Below are positions 52,268 through 60,262 of a stretch of DNA of 64,000 nt, in pieces. How positions within the stretch are numbered: position 1 is the stretch's first letter; each line of letters opens with the position of its first letter. The notes below the pieces were generated by a model. It saw nothing but the letters and a program-made list of their open reading frames with translations, had not been told where the DNA came from and did no database searches. The position numbers and the translations under genes were made by a program. The stretch is from Flavobacterium tructae (GTDB lineage Bacteria > Bacteroidota > Bacteroidia > Flavobacteriales > Flavobacteriaceae), in NCBI RefSeq assembly GCF_002217475.1, contig NZ_MUHH01000023.1, positions 1 through 64,000 on the forward strand, in the 5' to 3' direction.

Positions 52268-53401
52268 TTATTTATTCAAAAATTCCAAAACAGAATCGGT
52301 TATAAATTTAATTTGCTCATCATCCAGTTCTGTATGCATTGGCAAAGCAATTACTTCTTTCACCAATTGATTGGTCACCGGAAACTGCTCTTCTTTGTAA
52401 CGAGAATCAGCATAAGCTTTTTGTGAATGCAACGGAATCGGGTAATAAATCGCACACGGAATTCCCTTATCCAATAAATGCTGCATCAAAGCATTACGAT
52501 CTGCATCAATAATTCTCAATACATATTGATGAAAAACATGATCATTTTGACTTGCATCAAATTCCGGTGTAATAATATGTGTATTTCCGGCAAAAGCTGC
52601 ATTGTATTTTGTTGCCGCTAAACGACGCGCTGCATTGTACTCGTCTAATAATGGCAATTTTGCATTTAGAACTCCGGCCTGAATACTATCCAAACGTGAA
52701 TTCACTCCTACAACATCATGATGGTAACGCTCATACATTCCGTGATTTACGATCCCGCGAATGATGTGCGCCAGTTTATCATCGTTTGTAAAAATTGCCC
52801 CTCCATCTCCATAACAGCCTAAATTTTTAGACGGGAAAAATGAAGTTGCCGCTACATGACCAATTACCCCAACTTTGCTTTTTGCTCCTGATTTAGAAAT
52901 ATAATCTGCTCCAATTGCCTGTGCATTGTCTTCGATTACATATAAATTATGTTCGGCAGCAATTTCCATAATAGCATCCATGTTTGCTGCACGTCCAAAT
53001 AAATGTACCGGAACAATTGCTTTTGTTTTTGGTGTAATCGCATTTTTAAGCGCTTCAATATCGATGTTCATATTTACGACATCAACATCCACTAAAACCG
53101 GCGTCAATTGCAGCAAAGCAATTACCTCAACAGTAGCTGCAAAAGTAAAATCGGCCGTAATTACCTCATCGCCCGGTTTCAAATCCAATCCCATCATGGC
53201 AATTTGCAAAGCATCGGTTCCGTTTGCACACGGAATCACGTGTTTTGCCCCCAGATAGTCTTCCAGATTTTTTTGAAACTGGTGTACTAAAGGACCGTTT
53301 ATGTAAGTATTGGTATCCAGGACCTCCTGAATAGAGGCATCAACTATAGTTTTTATTTTTTCGTATTGACTTTTTAGGTCAACCATTTGAATTTTTTTCA
53401 T
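52268..53401 (-). CDS. DegT/DnrJ/EryC1/StrS family aminotransferase
   Basis: 377 aa, PLP enzyme of the sugar-nucleotide aminotransferase family. Key segments: YINGPLVHQFQKNLEDYLGAKHVIPCANGTDALQIAMM, GDEVITADFTFAATVEVI, VHLFGRAANMDAIMEIA, VIEDNAQAIGADY, and the PLP lysine in TSFFPSKNLGCYGDGGAI. Likely aminates a keto-sugar nucleotide for LPS or capsule. ATG 53401 is preferred over TTG 53407. Confidence 0.93.
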   Translation of the reverse strand: MKKIQMVDLKSQYEKIKTIVDASIQEVLDTNTYINGPLVHQFQKNLEDYLGAKHVIPCANGTDALQIAMMGLDLKPGDEVITADFTFAATVEVIALLQLTPVLVDVDVVNMNIDIEALKNAITPKTKAIVPVHLFGRAANMDAIMEIAAEHNLYVIEDNAQAIGADYISKSGAKSKVGVIGHVAATSFFPSKNLGCYGDGGAIFTNDDKLAHIIRGIVNHGMYERYHHDVVGVNSRLDSIQAGVLNAKLPLLDEYNAARRLAATKYNAAFAGNTHIITPEFDASQNDHVFHQYVLRIIDADRNALMQHLLDKGIPCAIYYPIPLHSQKAYADSRYKEEQFPVTNQLVKEVIALPMHTELDDEQIKFITDSVLEFLNK

Positions 53402-53460
53402 TTTCAATATATTTTAAAATTAAAGACTTGCATTTCATTCAGCGTCTCTAAAAGGAGGAA

Positions 53461-53491
53461 CAAAAATAGTTATTTAATACCTTCAAACCAA
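53461..53491 (-). promoter_or_regulatory. Promoter of the DegT-galE unit
   Basis: Minus-strand TATTTTTG (53468-53461) is preceded by TTG (53491-53489) with a 20-base spacer, about 60 bases before the DegT start. Confidence 0.6.
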
Positions 53492-53536
53492 TGAAAATAA
53501 TTGAAAGAACCGTAATTTAGCCACAAAAACAAACAG

Positions 53537-54766
53537 ATGCTTTTTCTCTATAATTTAGTTATTTCTATTGCTGGCTTTTTTCTGAAAATTGTAGCGCTTT
53601 TTAGTCCGAAAATTAAGCTTTTTGTCGAAGGTCGTAAAAATGTTTTCACGATTCTTGAAGAAAAGATAAAACCTTCAGATAAAACCATCTGGTTTCATTC
53701 GGCCTCACTTGGTGAATACGAACAAGGCCTTCCGGTAATCGAAAAAATCAAAGAAAAATACCCTGCGCACAAAATCATCGTTACCTTTTTCTCTCCCTCA
53801 GGCTACGAAGTCCGAAAAAACAATACTACTGCAGATGTTACACTGTACCTTCCACTGGACACTAAAAGCAATGCAAAGAAATTCTTAAAGCTTGCTCATC
53901 CTGAATTGGCATTTTTCATAAAATATGAATTTTGGCTGAATTACCTGAATGAATTAGAGAAAAGCCAAACCCCGACCTATTTAATTTCCGGAATTTTCAG
54001 AGACAATCAGATGTTTTTTAAATGGTACGGCGGTTTTTACAGAAAAGCATTAAAAGCATTCACTTACTTTTTTGTTCAGAACGAAAATTCGAAAGAAAAA
54101 ATAAAGAGTATCGGCTTTGACAATGTTATTGTTTCAGGAGACACTCGTTTTGATCGTGTAAATGCTATTTTAGAAAGAGACAACACTTTGGATTTTATCG
54201 AAAAATTCAAAAACAACACTCCAACCATCATTATAGGCAGCTCTTGGCCTAAAGATGAAGTATTATTAGCAGAATACATCAACCAGGCATCCGAAGATGT
54301 AAAATTCATCATTGCACCTCACAACATTAAGAGCGATCAGATCGCAAGCCTGAAGGCGCAAATTACTAAATCAACAATATTATTCTCCGAAAAAGAAAAT
54401 ACCGACTTATCTAATTACAATGTCTTTATTATAGATACTATTGGATTACTGACTAAAATTTACAGTTACGGAACAATTGCTTATGTTGGAGGCGGATTTG
54501 GAAACCCGGGAATCCATAATATATTAGAACCGGCTACTTTTGGAATCCCAATTGTAATTGGCCCCAACTACTCGAATTTTGCCGAAGCAGTTGAACTGGT
54601 AGCGCTCAAAGGATGCCTTGTAATCTCGAACAATCAGGAATTAAAACAAAATCTTGACCGTTTGCTTCAGGACAAAGAGTTTTTAGAAGAAAAGAGTCAG
54701 ATTTGTAAATCGTATATTCAGAACAATAAAGGAGCTACAAACAGCATCATGAATATCGTCGCGTAA
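53537..54766 (+). CDS. waaA: 3-deoxy-D-manno-octulosonic acid (Kdo) transferase
   Basis: 409 aa. An N-terminal membrane-anchor segment (LFLYNLVISIAGFFLKIVALF) is followed by the GT-B glycosyltransferase: IWFHSASLGEYEQGLPVIEKI, YLPLDTKSNAKKFLKLAHPELAFFIKYEFWLNYL, IIGSSWPKDEVLL, and the nucleotide-sugar site AYVGGGFGNPGIHNILEPATFGIPIVIGPN. Adds Kdo to lipid A precursor at the inner membrane. A terminator follows. Confidence 0.95.
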   Translation: MLFLYNLVISIAGFFLKIVALFSPKIKLFVEGRKNVFTILEEKIKPSDKTIWFHSASLGEYEQGLPVIEKIKEKYPAHKIIVTFFSPSGYEVRKNNTTADVTLYLPLDTKSNAKKFLKLAHPELAFFIKYEFWLNYLNELEKSQTPTYLISGIFRDNQMFFKWYGGFYRKALKAFTYFFVQNENSKEKIKSIGFDNVIVSGDTRFDRVNAILERDNTLDFIEKFKNNTPTIIIGSSWPKDEVLLAEYINQASEDVKFIIAPHNIKSDQIASLKAQITKSTILFSEKENTDLSNYNVFIIDTIGLLTKIYSYGTIAYVGGGFGNPGIHNILEPATFGIPIVIGPNYSNFAEAVELVALKGCLVISNNQELKQNLDRLLQDKEFLEEKSQICKSYIQNNKGATNSIMNIVA

Positions 54767-54810
54767 CCTTTTTATACGAATTGCACGTGATTCAGAAACA
54801 ACATTACACA

Positions 54811-54845
54811 CAAAAGGGCTTATTTAAGCTCTTTTGTTTTTTTTC
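54811..54845 (+). terminator. Terminator after waaA
   Basis: CAAAAGGGCTTA (54811-54822) and TAAGCTCTTTTG (54825-54836) are complementary except for one G-T pair and are followed by an 8-base T run. Confidence 0.8.
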
Positions 54846-55070
54846 AGCACTACCTAATATTCTAAAAAACACAAAACAAACTGCAACCAAGAGTGTAAAA
54901 ACCCCCAATTCTCTTATTGAATCTTCAATAAAAAATAATTTAGACAAAATATACCATAATTTAACATATTATTATTAATTTGGCACATTGTTTGATAAAT
55001 AAGATAATCGTGAGCAATGAAAATATTTTAAAAAAAAAATAAAAAAATATTTTACATATTAAAAAATTTA

Positions 55071-55078
55071 TATCTTTG
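55071..55078 (+). promoter_or_regulatory. Promoter -7 box of the heptad lipoprotein
   Basis: TATCTTTG, an exact match, 37 bases before the ATG and preceded by over 100 bases of A/T tracts. Confidence 0.6.
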
Positions 55079-55115
55079 CCACGAATTAATAATTAACCTT
55101 TTATAATAAAGTAAG

Positions 55116-55340
55116 ATGAAAAAAGTATTTTTAAGTTTAGCTGTTGTTGCTGTTTTAACTGTTGTATCTTGTAAAAAAGCTGACGCTGCAGCTACTGAAG
55201 CTGTAGATTCTACTGCTGTTGCTGTTGATTCTGCTGCTGCTGTAGTTGATTCTGCTGCTGCAACTGTTGATTCTGCTGCTGCAAAAGTTGACTCTGCTGC
55301 TGCAAAAGTTGAAGAAGCTGCTGCTCCTGCTAAAAAGTAA
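55116..55340 (+). CDS. Small alanine-rich heptad-repeat lipoprotein
   Basis: 74 aa. The signal peptide MKKVFLSLAVVAVLTVVSC ends in a lipobox with Cys19; the mature protein is 56 residues. It consists of five repeats of a 7-residue unit (V-D-S-A-A-A-x, at 55203-55307), a sixth altered one (VEEAAAP), and ends AKK. The DNA repeat is a 21-base unit with near-identical codons. Spacing fits one continuous amphipathic or coiled helix. Size, lipid anchor and C-terminal lysines recall Braun's lipoprotein, but there is no sequence homology and that comparison is inference. Own promoter and terminator. Confidence 0.8.
   Translation: MKKVFLSLAVVAVLTVVSCKKADAAATEAVDSTAVAVDSAAAVVDSAAATVDSAAAKVDSAAAKVEEAAAPAKK
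55203..55307 (+). repeat. 21-bp tandem repeat encoding VDSAAAx
   Basis: Five 7-codon units (55203-55223, 55224-55244, 55245-55265, 55266-55286, 55287-55307), consensus GTTGATTCTGCTGCTGCAnnn, differing mainly in the last codon. The first unit is the most diverged. Confidence 0.85.
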
Positions 55341-55362
55341 TTCTAAATTACTCAAAAAAATA

Positions 55363-55390
55363 AAAAGCTATCTCTTTGCAGATAGCTTTT
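55363..55390 (+). terminator. Terminator after the heptad lipoprotein
   Basis: AAAAGCTATCT (55363-55373) pairs with AGATAGCTTTT (55380-55390) and is followed by TTTT. Confidence 0.85.
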
Positions 55391-55534
55391 TTTTATGCCT
55401 TATACCCAACAAAACCACAACACCTTTCCTAACCACAACACACACGCTATAAAAAAACCCGATAAGTCTTCAAAACTCACCAGGCCTTTATACAATTACA
55501 AAAACTTAGAAAACAAAAGACACTCTTTTATTTC

Positions 55535-55915
55535 CTAATCCCCCACTTCCACTTCCTCACCCACAACTTCATCTTCAAAAATAGATTCACTCGAGGAAAA
55601 ATCCAAAATCTCAGCTCTCGAAGCATAAGTCACAATTTCTTTGATCCCTTTCTGCAAAAGCAATTCCGTTGTGTATTTTCGACTTGTAGCAAAATGAAGC
55701 TCTCCCAACATCAATTTAAAAAAATACCTCCCCCCAGCTCCTTTAAACTTTAAAAACCGAGCCATCTCTATATTCACCTTAAACTTCTCGATATCCTCTT
55801 CGCACTCAAACCTCAATTCATAACTAAGACTCGTAAATATCACCTTGCCCTTCCTCGAAGTAAATACGAATTTATATTCATCATTAAACCGCTTACTAAT
55901 TACAAAGGCACCCAT
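55535..55915 (-). CDS. YegP/DUF1508-like protein
   Basis: 126 aa. The opening MGAFVISKRFNDEYKFVFTSRKGKVIFTS corresponds to the DUF1508 (YegP) domain; a second half resembles a diverged repeat, and the C-terminus is acidic (EDEVVGEEVEVGD). Function of the family is unknown. Confidence 0.75.
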   Translation of the reverse strand: MGAFVISKRFNDEYKFVFTSRKGKVIFTSLSYELRFECEEDIEKFKVNIEMARFLKFKGAGGRYFFKLMLGELHFATSRKYTTELLLQKGIKEIVTYASRAEILDFSSSESIFEDEVVGEEVEVGD

Positions 55916-55954
55916 ATTATTATTTTAGATTTTAAATTTTAGATTATTGACTTC

Positions 55955-55993
55955 AGATTCTTAGATTCTTAGATTCTTAGATTCTTAGATTCT
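55955..55993. repeat. Tandem AGATTCTT repeat
   Basis: Almost five head-to-tail copies of the octamer AGATTCTT. An adjacent hairpin TCTAAAATAAATC (55993-56005) / GATTTATTTTAGA (56015-56027) has a perfect 13-bp stem. Confidence 0.85.
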
Positions 55994-56050
55994 CTAAAAT
56001 AAATCCGCTTCGCAGATTTATTTTAGAACTCCTGGATTTACACCATAAAA

Positions 56051-56076
56051 AAAGCCTCTTCAAAAGAAGAGGCTTT
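56051..56076 (-). terminator. Terminator of the tRNA-Gly/tRNA-Leu unit
   Basis: AAAGCCTCTTC (56051-56061) and GAAGAGGCTTT (56066-56076) form a perfect 11-bp stem with a 4-base loop; on the minus strand a T run follows, just after tRNA-Leu. Confidence 0.85.
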
Positions 56077-56078
56077 AG

Positions 56079-56164
56079 TACTCAGAGCGGGACTTGAACC
56101 CGCACGAACATTGCTGTTCACTGGATTTTAAGTCCAGCGTGTCTACCAATTTCACCATCCGAGC
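56079..56164 (-). tRNA. tRNA-Leu (anticodon UAA)
   Basis: 86-nt class II tRNA. Acceptor GCTCGGA pairs with TCTGAGT (two G-U pairs), anticodon stem CTGGA/TCCAG with loop CTTAAAA (anticodon TAA), a long variable arm (TGAACAGCAATGTTCGT region) and T arm GCGGGTTCAAGTCCCGC. Co-transcribed with tRNA-Gly(GCC) 14 bases upstream. Confidence 0.95.
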
Positions 56165-56178
56165 ATTAGATGATATAG

Positions 56179-56251
56179 AGCGAAAAACGGGGCTCGAACC
56201 CGCGACCTCGACCTTGGCAAGGTCGCGCTCTACCAACTGAGCTATTTTCGC
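56179..56251 (-). tRNA. tRNA-Gly (anticodon GCC)
   Basis: 73 nt. Acceptor GCGAAAA/TTTTCGC, D arm TAGCTCAGTTGGTAGAGC, anticodon stem CGACC/GGTCG with loop TTGCCAA (anticodon GCC), T arm GCGGGTTCGAGCCCCGT. No CCA encoded. Confidence 0.95.
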
Positions 56252-56402
56252 ATTTCAAATTCTAATTAAGAACTGCAACACTTGATTTGTTCTGTATTGC
56301 GAGTGCAAATTTAGGACATTTATTCAATTACACAAGCGTTTTTTGAAAAAAAAATCTACTTATTTTATAACTTTCTGATAACCTAAACTTTAAATATGAA
56401 AT

Positions 56403-59009
56403 TTATTTTCGTACCAACATTCTTTTAATCTCATTGAGTTTCATCAATGCTTCAACCGGTGTGATCGCATTAATATCAAGCCCCAGAATTTCTTCTTTTA
56501 TCTCTTCCAGCAAAGGATCATCTAAATTAAAGAAACTCATCTGCATTTCATCATTTTCAGACTTTACACCATTTAACGCTTCACTTGAGTGGTTTTTCTC
56601 CAGTTTTTTCAACATCTTTTGCGCCTTCAAAATTACAATCTGAGGCATTCCGGCCATTTTTGCCACATGAATTCCAAAACTATGAGCACTTCCTCCTTTT
56701 ACCAGTTTACGAATGAAAAGCACATTATCTTTTAACTCTTTTACCGCAACATTATAATTTTGAATTCTTGGCAGCGATTCTGTCATTTCATTCAATTCAT
56801 GATAATGCGTTGCAAACAAGGTTTTAGGTCTTCCCGGGTGTTCGTGTAAAAATTCGGCAATCGCCCAGGCAATCGAAATCCCGTCATACGTACTGGTTCC
56901 TCTTCCAATTTCATCCAGAAGTACCAAACTGCGATCTGAGATGTTATTCAAAATAGAAGCGGTCTCATTCATCTCCACCATAAAAGTAGATTCTCCCATC
57001 GAAATATTATCCGAAGCCCCTACTCTGGTAAAAATCTTATCTACAATTCCCATTCTTACACTATCAGCAGGAACAAAACTTCCCATTTGAGCCAACAATA
57101 CAATTAAAGCCGTTTGTCTCAAAATAGCAGACTTACCAGACATATTAGGACCGGTAATCATAATCAGCTGCTGCGTCTCTCTGTCTAAATAAACATCATT
57201 AGCAATATAAGGCGTTCCAACTGGTAATTGCTTTTCAATAACCGGATGACGTCCGTTTTTGATCTCTAACTCAAACGTTTCATCAATTTCAGGACATACA
57301 TATTGATTCTCTATAGCCAATTGTGTAAACGAACACAAACAGTCCAGCTGTGCCACCAAATTAGCATTCATCTGCACCGGCTTGATATAAGTTCCAATCC
57401 AGATCACCAATTGCTCAAAAAGCTCTGTTTCTATCTTGTAAATCTTCTCTTCTGCTCCCAGAATTTTAGTTTCATATTCTTTTAATTCCTCGGTAATATA
57501 TCGCTCTGCATTAACCAGCGTCTGTTTACGAATCCACTCTTCAGGAACTTTATCTTTGTGTGTGTTTCTAACTTCAATATAGTAACCAAAAACATTATTG
57601 AACGAGATCTTAAGCGAAGAGATTCCGGTACGCTCCGATTCTCTTTTTTCAATTCCCTCCAGATATTCTTTTCCGGAAGTAGAAATAGCACGTAAATCAT
57701 CCAGCTCTTCACTGATTCCTTTTGCAATAGCATTTCCTTTAGCCACCGTGACAGGCGCATCCTGATTTAAAGTATTTTTAATCTTTTCTCTTAGCAAATC
57801 ACAGGCATGCAGACTATCTCCTATTACCTTCACCGCTTCCTGCGGACTTTCAAGTGCCAGGGTTTTAATTGGAATAATCGCATCCAACGATTCTTTCAGA
57901 TATACAATCTCACGTGGCGAGACTTTTCCTGTTGCTATTTTAGAAATCAAACGCTCTAAATCTGAGATTTGTTTGATTTGATATTGAATACTTTGCAAAA
58001 CCTCCGAATTGCCCCTTAAATAAGAAACCACATCATGACGGCTTTTTATTCTGGCACTGTCTTTCAAAGGCAAAGCCAGCCAGCGTTTCAACAAACGCCC
58101 TCCCATTGGCGAAAGCGTTCTGTCAATCACATCCAAAAGGGTTACCGCATTTGGATTATAACTATGATACAATTCTAAGTTTCTAATGGTAAAACGATCC
58201 ATCCAGACATAAGCATCTTCGGCAATACGCTGAATCGCTGTAATATGCTGCACACGATTGTGTTGCGTTTCCGACAGGTAGTACAAAATTGCTCCGGAAG
58301 CAATAATTCCTTCTCTTAATTCTTCTACTCCAAAACCTTTTAAGGAAGAGGTCTGAAAGTGCTTCGTCAGCGTTTCCAGAGCATAATCTTCCTTATAAAT
58401 CCAGTCTTCTAAATAAAAGCTATGAAAATCATCTCCAAAAGCATCTTTAAAGTCACTTTTATTCTGTTTCGGAACCAAAACCTCACTCGGGTTGAAGTTT
58501 TGCAGCAATTTGTCGATGTACTCTGCATTTCCCTGAGCCGTTAAAAACTCTCCTGTAGAAACATCCAGAAAGGAAACTCCGATATTTTTGTTAGCAAAAT
58601 AAACTGATGCTAAAAAGTTATTTGATTTGGATTGTAAAACTTCGTCGTTTAAAGAAACTCCGGGAGTTACCAATTCAGTAACACCACGTTTTACAATAGT
58701 TTTAGTCATTTTTGGATCCTCCAGCTGATCACAGATCGCCACACGAAGTCCGGCTTTGACTAATTTTGGTAAATACGTATTGACAGAGTGATGCGGAAAA
58801 CCGGCCAAAGCGGTTTCTGTATCAGAACCGGCGCCTCTTTTGGTTAATGTTATTCCCAGAATTTTTGAGGCTCTAATAGCATCTTCTCCAAAGGTTTCGT
58901 AAAAGTCTCCTACTCTAAAAAGCAAACAGGCATCAGGATATTTTCTCTTGATTTCATTGTATTGTTTCATTAAAGGTGTCTCTTTAACCACTTTCTCTTT
59001 CGCTGCCAA
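56403..59009 (-). CDS. mutS: DNA mismatch repair protein MutS
   Basis: 868 aa, full-length MutS1. N-terminal mismatch-binding domain with [33 protein letters not shown] (the Phe-x-Glu wedge is FYE), connector and clamp regions, the core [26 protein letters not shown], Walker [32 protein letters not shown], the [11 protein letters not shown] loop, Walker [17 protein letters not shown] and FATHYHEL. It recognises base mismatches and small loops in newly replicated DNA. No mutL in the window. Confidence 0.98.
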   Translation of the reverse strand: MAAKEKVVKETPLMKQYNEIKRKYPDACLLFRVGDFYETFGEDAIRASKILGITLTKRGAGSDTETALAGFPHHSVNTYLPKLVKAGLRVAICDQLEDPKMTKTIVKRGVTELVTPGVSLNDEVLQSKSNNFLASVYFANKNIGVSFLDVSTGEFLTAQGNAEYIDKLLQNFNPSEVLVPKQNKSDFKDAFGDDFHSFYLEDWIYKEDYALETLTKHFQTSSLKGFGVEELREGIIASGAILYYLSETQHNRVQHITAIQRIAEDAYVWMDRFTIRNLELYHSYNPNAVTLLDVIDRTLSPMGGRLLKRWLALPLKDSARIKSRHDVVSYLRGNSEVLQSIQYQIKQISDLERLISKIATGKVSPREIVYLKESLDAIIPIKTLALESPQEAVKVIGDSLHACDLLREKIKNTLNQDAPVTVAKGNAIAKGISEELDDLRAISTSGKEYLEGIEKRESERTGISSLKISFNNVFGYYIEVRNTHKDKVPEEWIRKQTLVNAERYITEELKEYETKILGAEEKIYKIETELFEQLVIWIGTYIKPVQMNANLVAQLDCLCSFTQLAIENQYVCPEIDETFELEIKNGRHPVIEKQLPVGTPYIANDVYLDRETQQLIMITGPNMSGKSAILRQTALIVLLAQMGSFVPADSVRMGIVDKIFTRVGASDNISMGESTFMVEMNETASILNNISDRSLVLLDEIGRGTSTYDGISIAWAIAEFLHEHPGRPKTLFATHYHELNEMTESLPRIQNYNVAVKELKDNVLFIRKLVKGGSAHSFGIHVAKMAGMPQIVILKAQKMLKKLEKNHSSEALNGVKSENDEMQMSFFNLDDPLLEEIKEEILGLDINAITPVEALMKLNEIKRMLVRK

Positions 59010-59111
59010 ATTATTGTATTTTAAATGAAAAAATTAAGACAGCGAATTTATGACATTTTGAAGGAATATCGAAGTAGTGCAAAAATTAAAATATTTTAAG
59101 CTTTTTTTAAG

Positions 59112-59140
59112 TTGAGATATAAGAATTTTACATAGATTTG
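59112..59140 (+). promoter_or_regulatory. Promoter of the DUF1573 gene
   Basis: TTG (59112-59114) and TAGATTTG (59133-59140) with an 18-base spacer match the Bacteroidota consensus; the start codon follows 27 bases later. Confidence 0.7.
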
Positions 59141-59166
59141 TCTTAATTAAAAAAGACTCTAAAAAG

Positions 59167-59589
59167 ATGAAAAAAATAATTTTAATCGCTATGTTAGCTG
59201 TAGTTGGAATTACAGCTTCTAATGCTCAAAGCAATAAAAAAGGAAAAATTGCCAAAGTAGAAGGTGCAGGAATGGCTTTCGAAACAGAAACCATTGATTA
59301 TGGAACTATTGCTCATAATGCAGATGGAAAACGTGAATTTGTTTTTGTAAACAATGGAACTAAACCTCTTATCATCACAAACACAACTGGATCTTGCGGT
59401 TGTACAGTACCAACAACTCCAAAAGAGCCAATCGCTCCGGGTGCTAAAGGTATTATTGGTGTAAAATATGCTACTGACAGAGTTGGTGCTTTTACAAAAA
59501 CTGTAACTGTAACTTCTAATGCTGAAGGACAACCAACAAAAGTACTTACTATTAAAGGTACTGTTTTACCAGATCCGGTAAAAAGCTAA
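59167..59589 (+). CDS. DUF1573 family exported protein
   Basis: 140 aa with a signal peptide (MKKIILIAMLAVVGITASNAQ). The single immunoglobulin-like DUF1573 domain reads ETIDYGTIAHNADGKREFVFVNNGTKPLIITNTTGSCGCTVPTTPKEPIAPGAKGIIGVKY; the GSCGC pair is the hallmark. Function unknown; such proteins are abundant and exported in Bacteroidota. Confidence 0.9.
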   Translation: MKKIILIAMLAVVGITASNAQSNKKGKIAKVEGAGMAFETETIDYGTIAHNADGKREFVFVNNGTKPLIITNTTGSCGCTVPTTPKEPIAPGAKGIIGVKYATDRVGAFTKTVTVTSNAEGQPTKVLTIKGTVLPDPVKS

Positions 59590-59614
59590 TCTAAAAAGTA
59601 AAATAGAATAATTC

Positions 59615-59644
59615 AAAAAGCTTCCTTAACTTTGGAAGCTTTTT
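59615..59644 (+). terminator. Terminator after the DUF1573 gene
   Basis: AAAAAGCTTCC (59615-59625) pairs perfectly with GGAAGCTTTTT (59634-59644), followed by further T residues. It lies only 20 bases before the next start codon. Confidence 0.8.
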
Positions 59645-59663
59645 TTATGACCTGAATAAACCT

Positions 59664-60200
59664 ATGAGAAAACTTGAAAATAGCGAACTGGACCGTAAAT
59701 CGATAGAGGATTTTAAAAAATCAGACAAAACTCCTTTGATTTTAGTTTTAGATGATATTCGCAGTCTGCACAATATTGGATCTGTGTTCAGGACCGCTGA
59801 TGCATTTTTAATTGAAAAAATAATCCTGTGCGGTATTACCGCCACTCCACCCAATAAAGAAATTCACAAAACGGCTCTTGGCGCAACTGAGACTGTTGCA
59901 TGGGAACATCACGAAAATGTATTGGAAGTAATCGAAAATCTTAAAAAAGAAAATGTCCTCACGCTTGCCATCGAACAGGTGGAAAGCTCTATTTTCCTTC
60001 AGGATTTTAAAACGGAGAAAAATCAGAAGTATGCATTGGTTTTTGGCAATGAGGTTTACGGAGTTGCTCAGGAAGCAGTTGCGCTTTGTGATGGTTGTAT
60101 TGAAATCCCACAATTAGGTACCAAACACTCTTTAAATATTGCCGTAAGCGCGGGAATTGTGGTTTGGGATTTATTTCAGAAATTAAACTGGCCCAAATAG
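59664..60200 (+). CDS. SpoU/TrmH family RNA methyltransferase
   Basis: 178 aa. SPOUT fold motifs: ILVLDDIRSLHNIGSVFRTADAFLIEKIIL (motif 1), the middle LTLAIEQVESS, ALVFGNEVYGVAQEAV (motif 2) and IEIPQLGTKHSLNIAVSAGIVVWDL (motif 3, with the SLN triad). It is a 2'-O-ribose methyltransferase acting on tRNA or rRNA; the exact site cannot be determined. Lies convergent with the folK fusion gene. Confidence 0.9.
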   Translation: MRKLENSELDRKSIEDFKKSDKTPLILVLDDIRSLHNIGSVFRTADAFLIEKIILCGITATPPNKEIHKTALGATETVAWEHHENVLEVIENLKKENVLTLAIEQVESSIFLQDFKTEKNQKYALVFGNEVYGVAQEAVALCDGCIEIPQLGTKHSLNIAVSAGIVVWDLFQKLNWPK

Positions 60201-60210
60201 ATAATGTGTC

Positions 60211-60262
60211 AATTAGATAATTAGATAATGTGATAATTGCCCCATTATCTAATTTTCTAATT
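60211..60262. repeat. Inverted repeat with 20-bp arms (TTAGATAATG family)
   Basis: Arms at 60211-60230 and 60243-60262 are complementary at 19 of 20 positions around a 12-base loop. The right arm overlaps the folK fusion stop codon at 60257. Phrases of the same family (GTCTAATTATCTAATTTT) lie before pruA near 21517-21534. Confidence 0.75.

Larger units (their letters stand above)
54767..55115. other. Gene-free AT-rich region before the heptad lipoprotein
   Basis: It contains the waaA terminator (54811-54845), then very AT-rich DNA with A tracts (about 54955-55070), which may enhance the lipoprotein promoter at 55071-55078. A 65-codon ORF at 54781-54978 has no supporting features. Confidence 0.5.

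Noticed and set aside
54781..54978. 65-codon ORF after waaA
   Set aside because: It runs through the waaA terminator and AT-rich promoter-proximal DNA and has low-complexity composition.
55203..55307. Regular repeats considered as a CRISPR array
   Set aside because: The repeats are in-frame coding units without unique spacers; no cas genes are present.
55155..55355. Serine-rich minus-strand ORF
   Set aside because: It is the antisense shadow of the alanine-codon repeat in the heptad lipoprotein.
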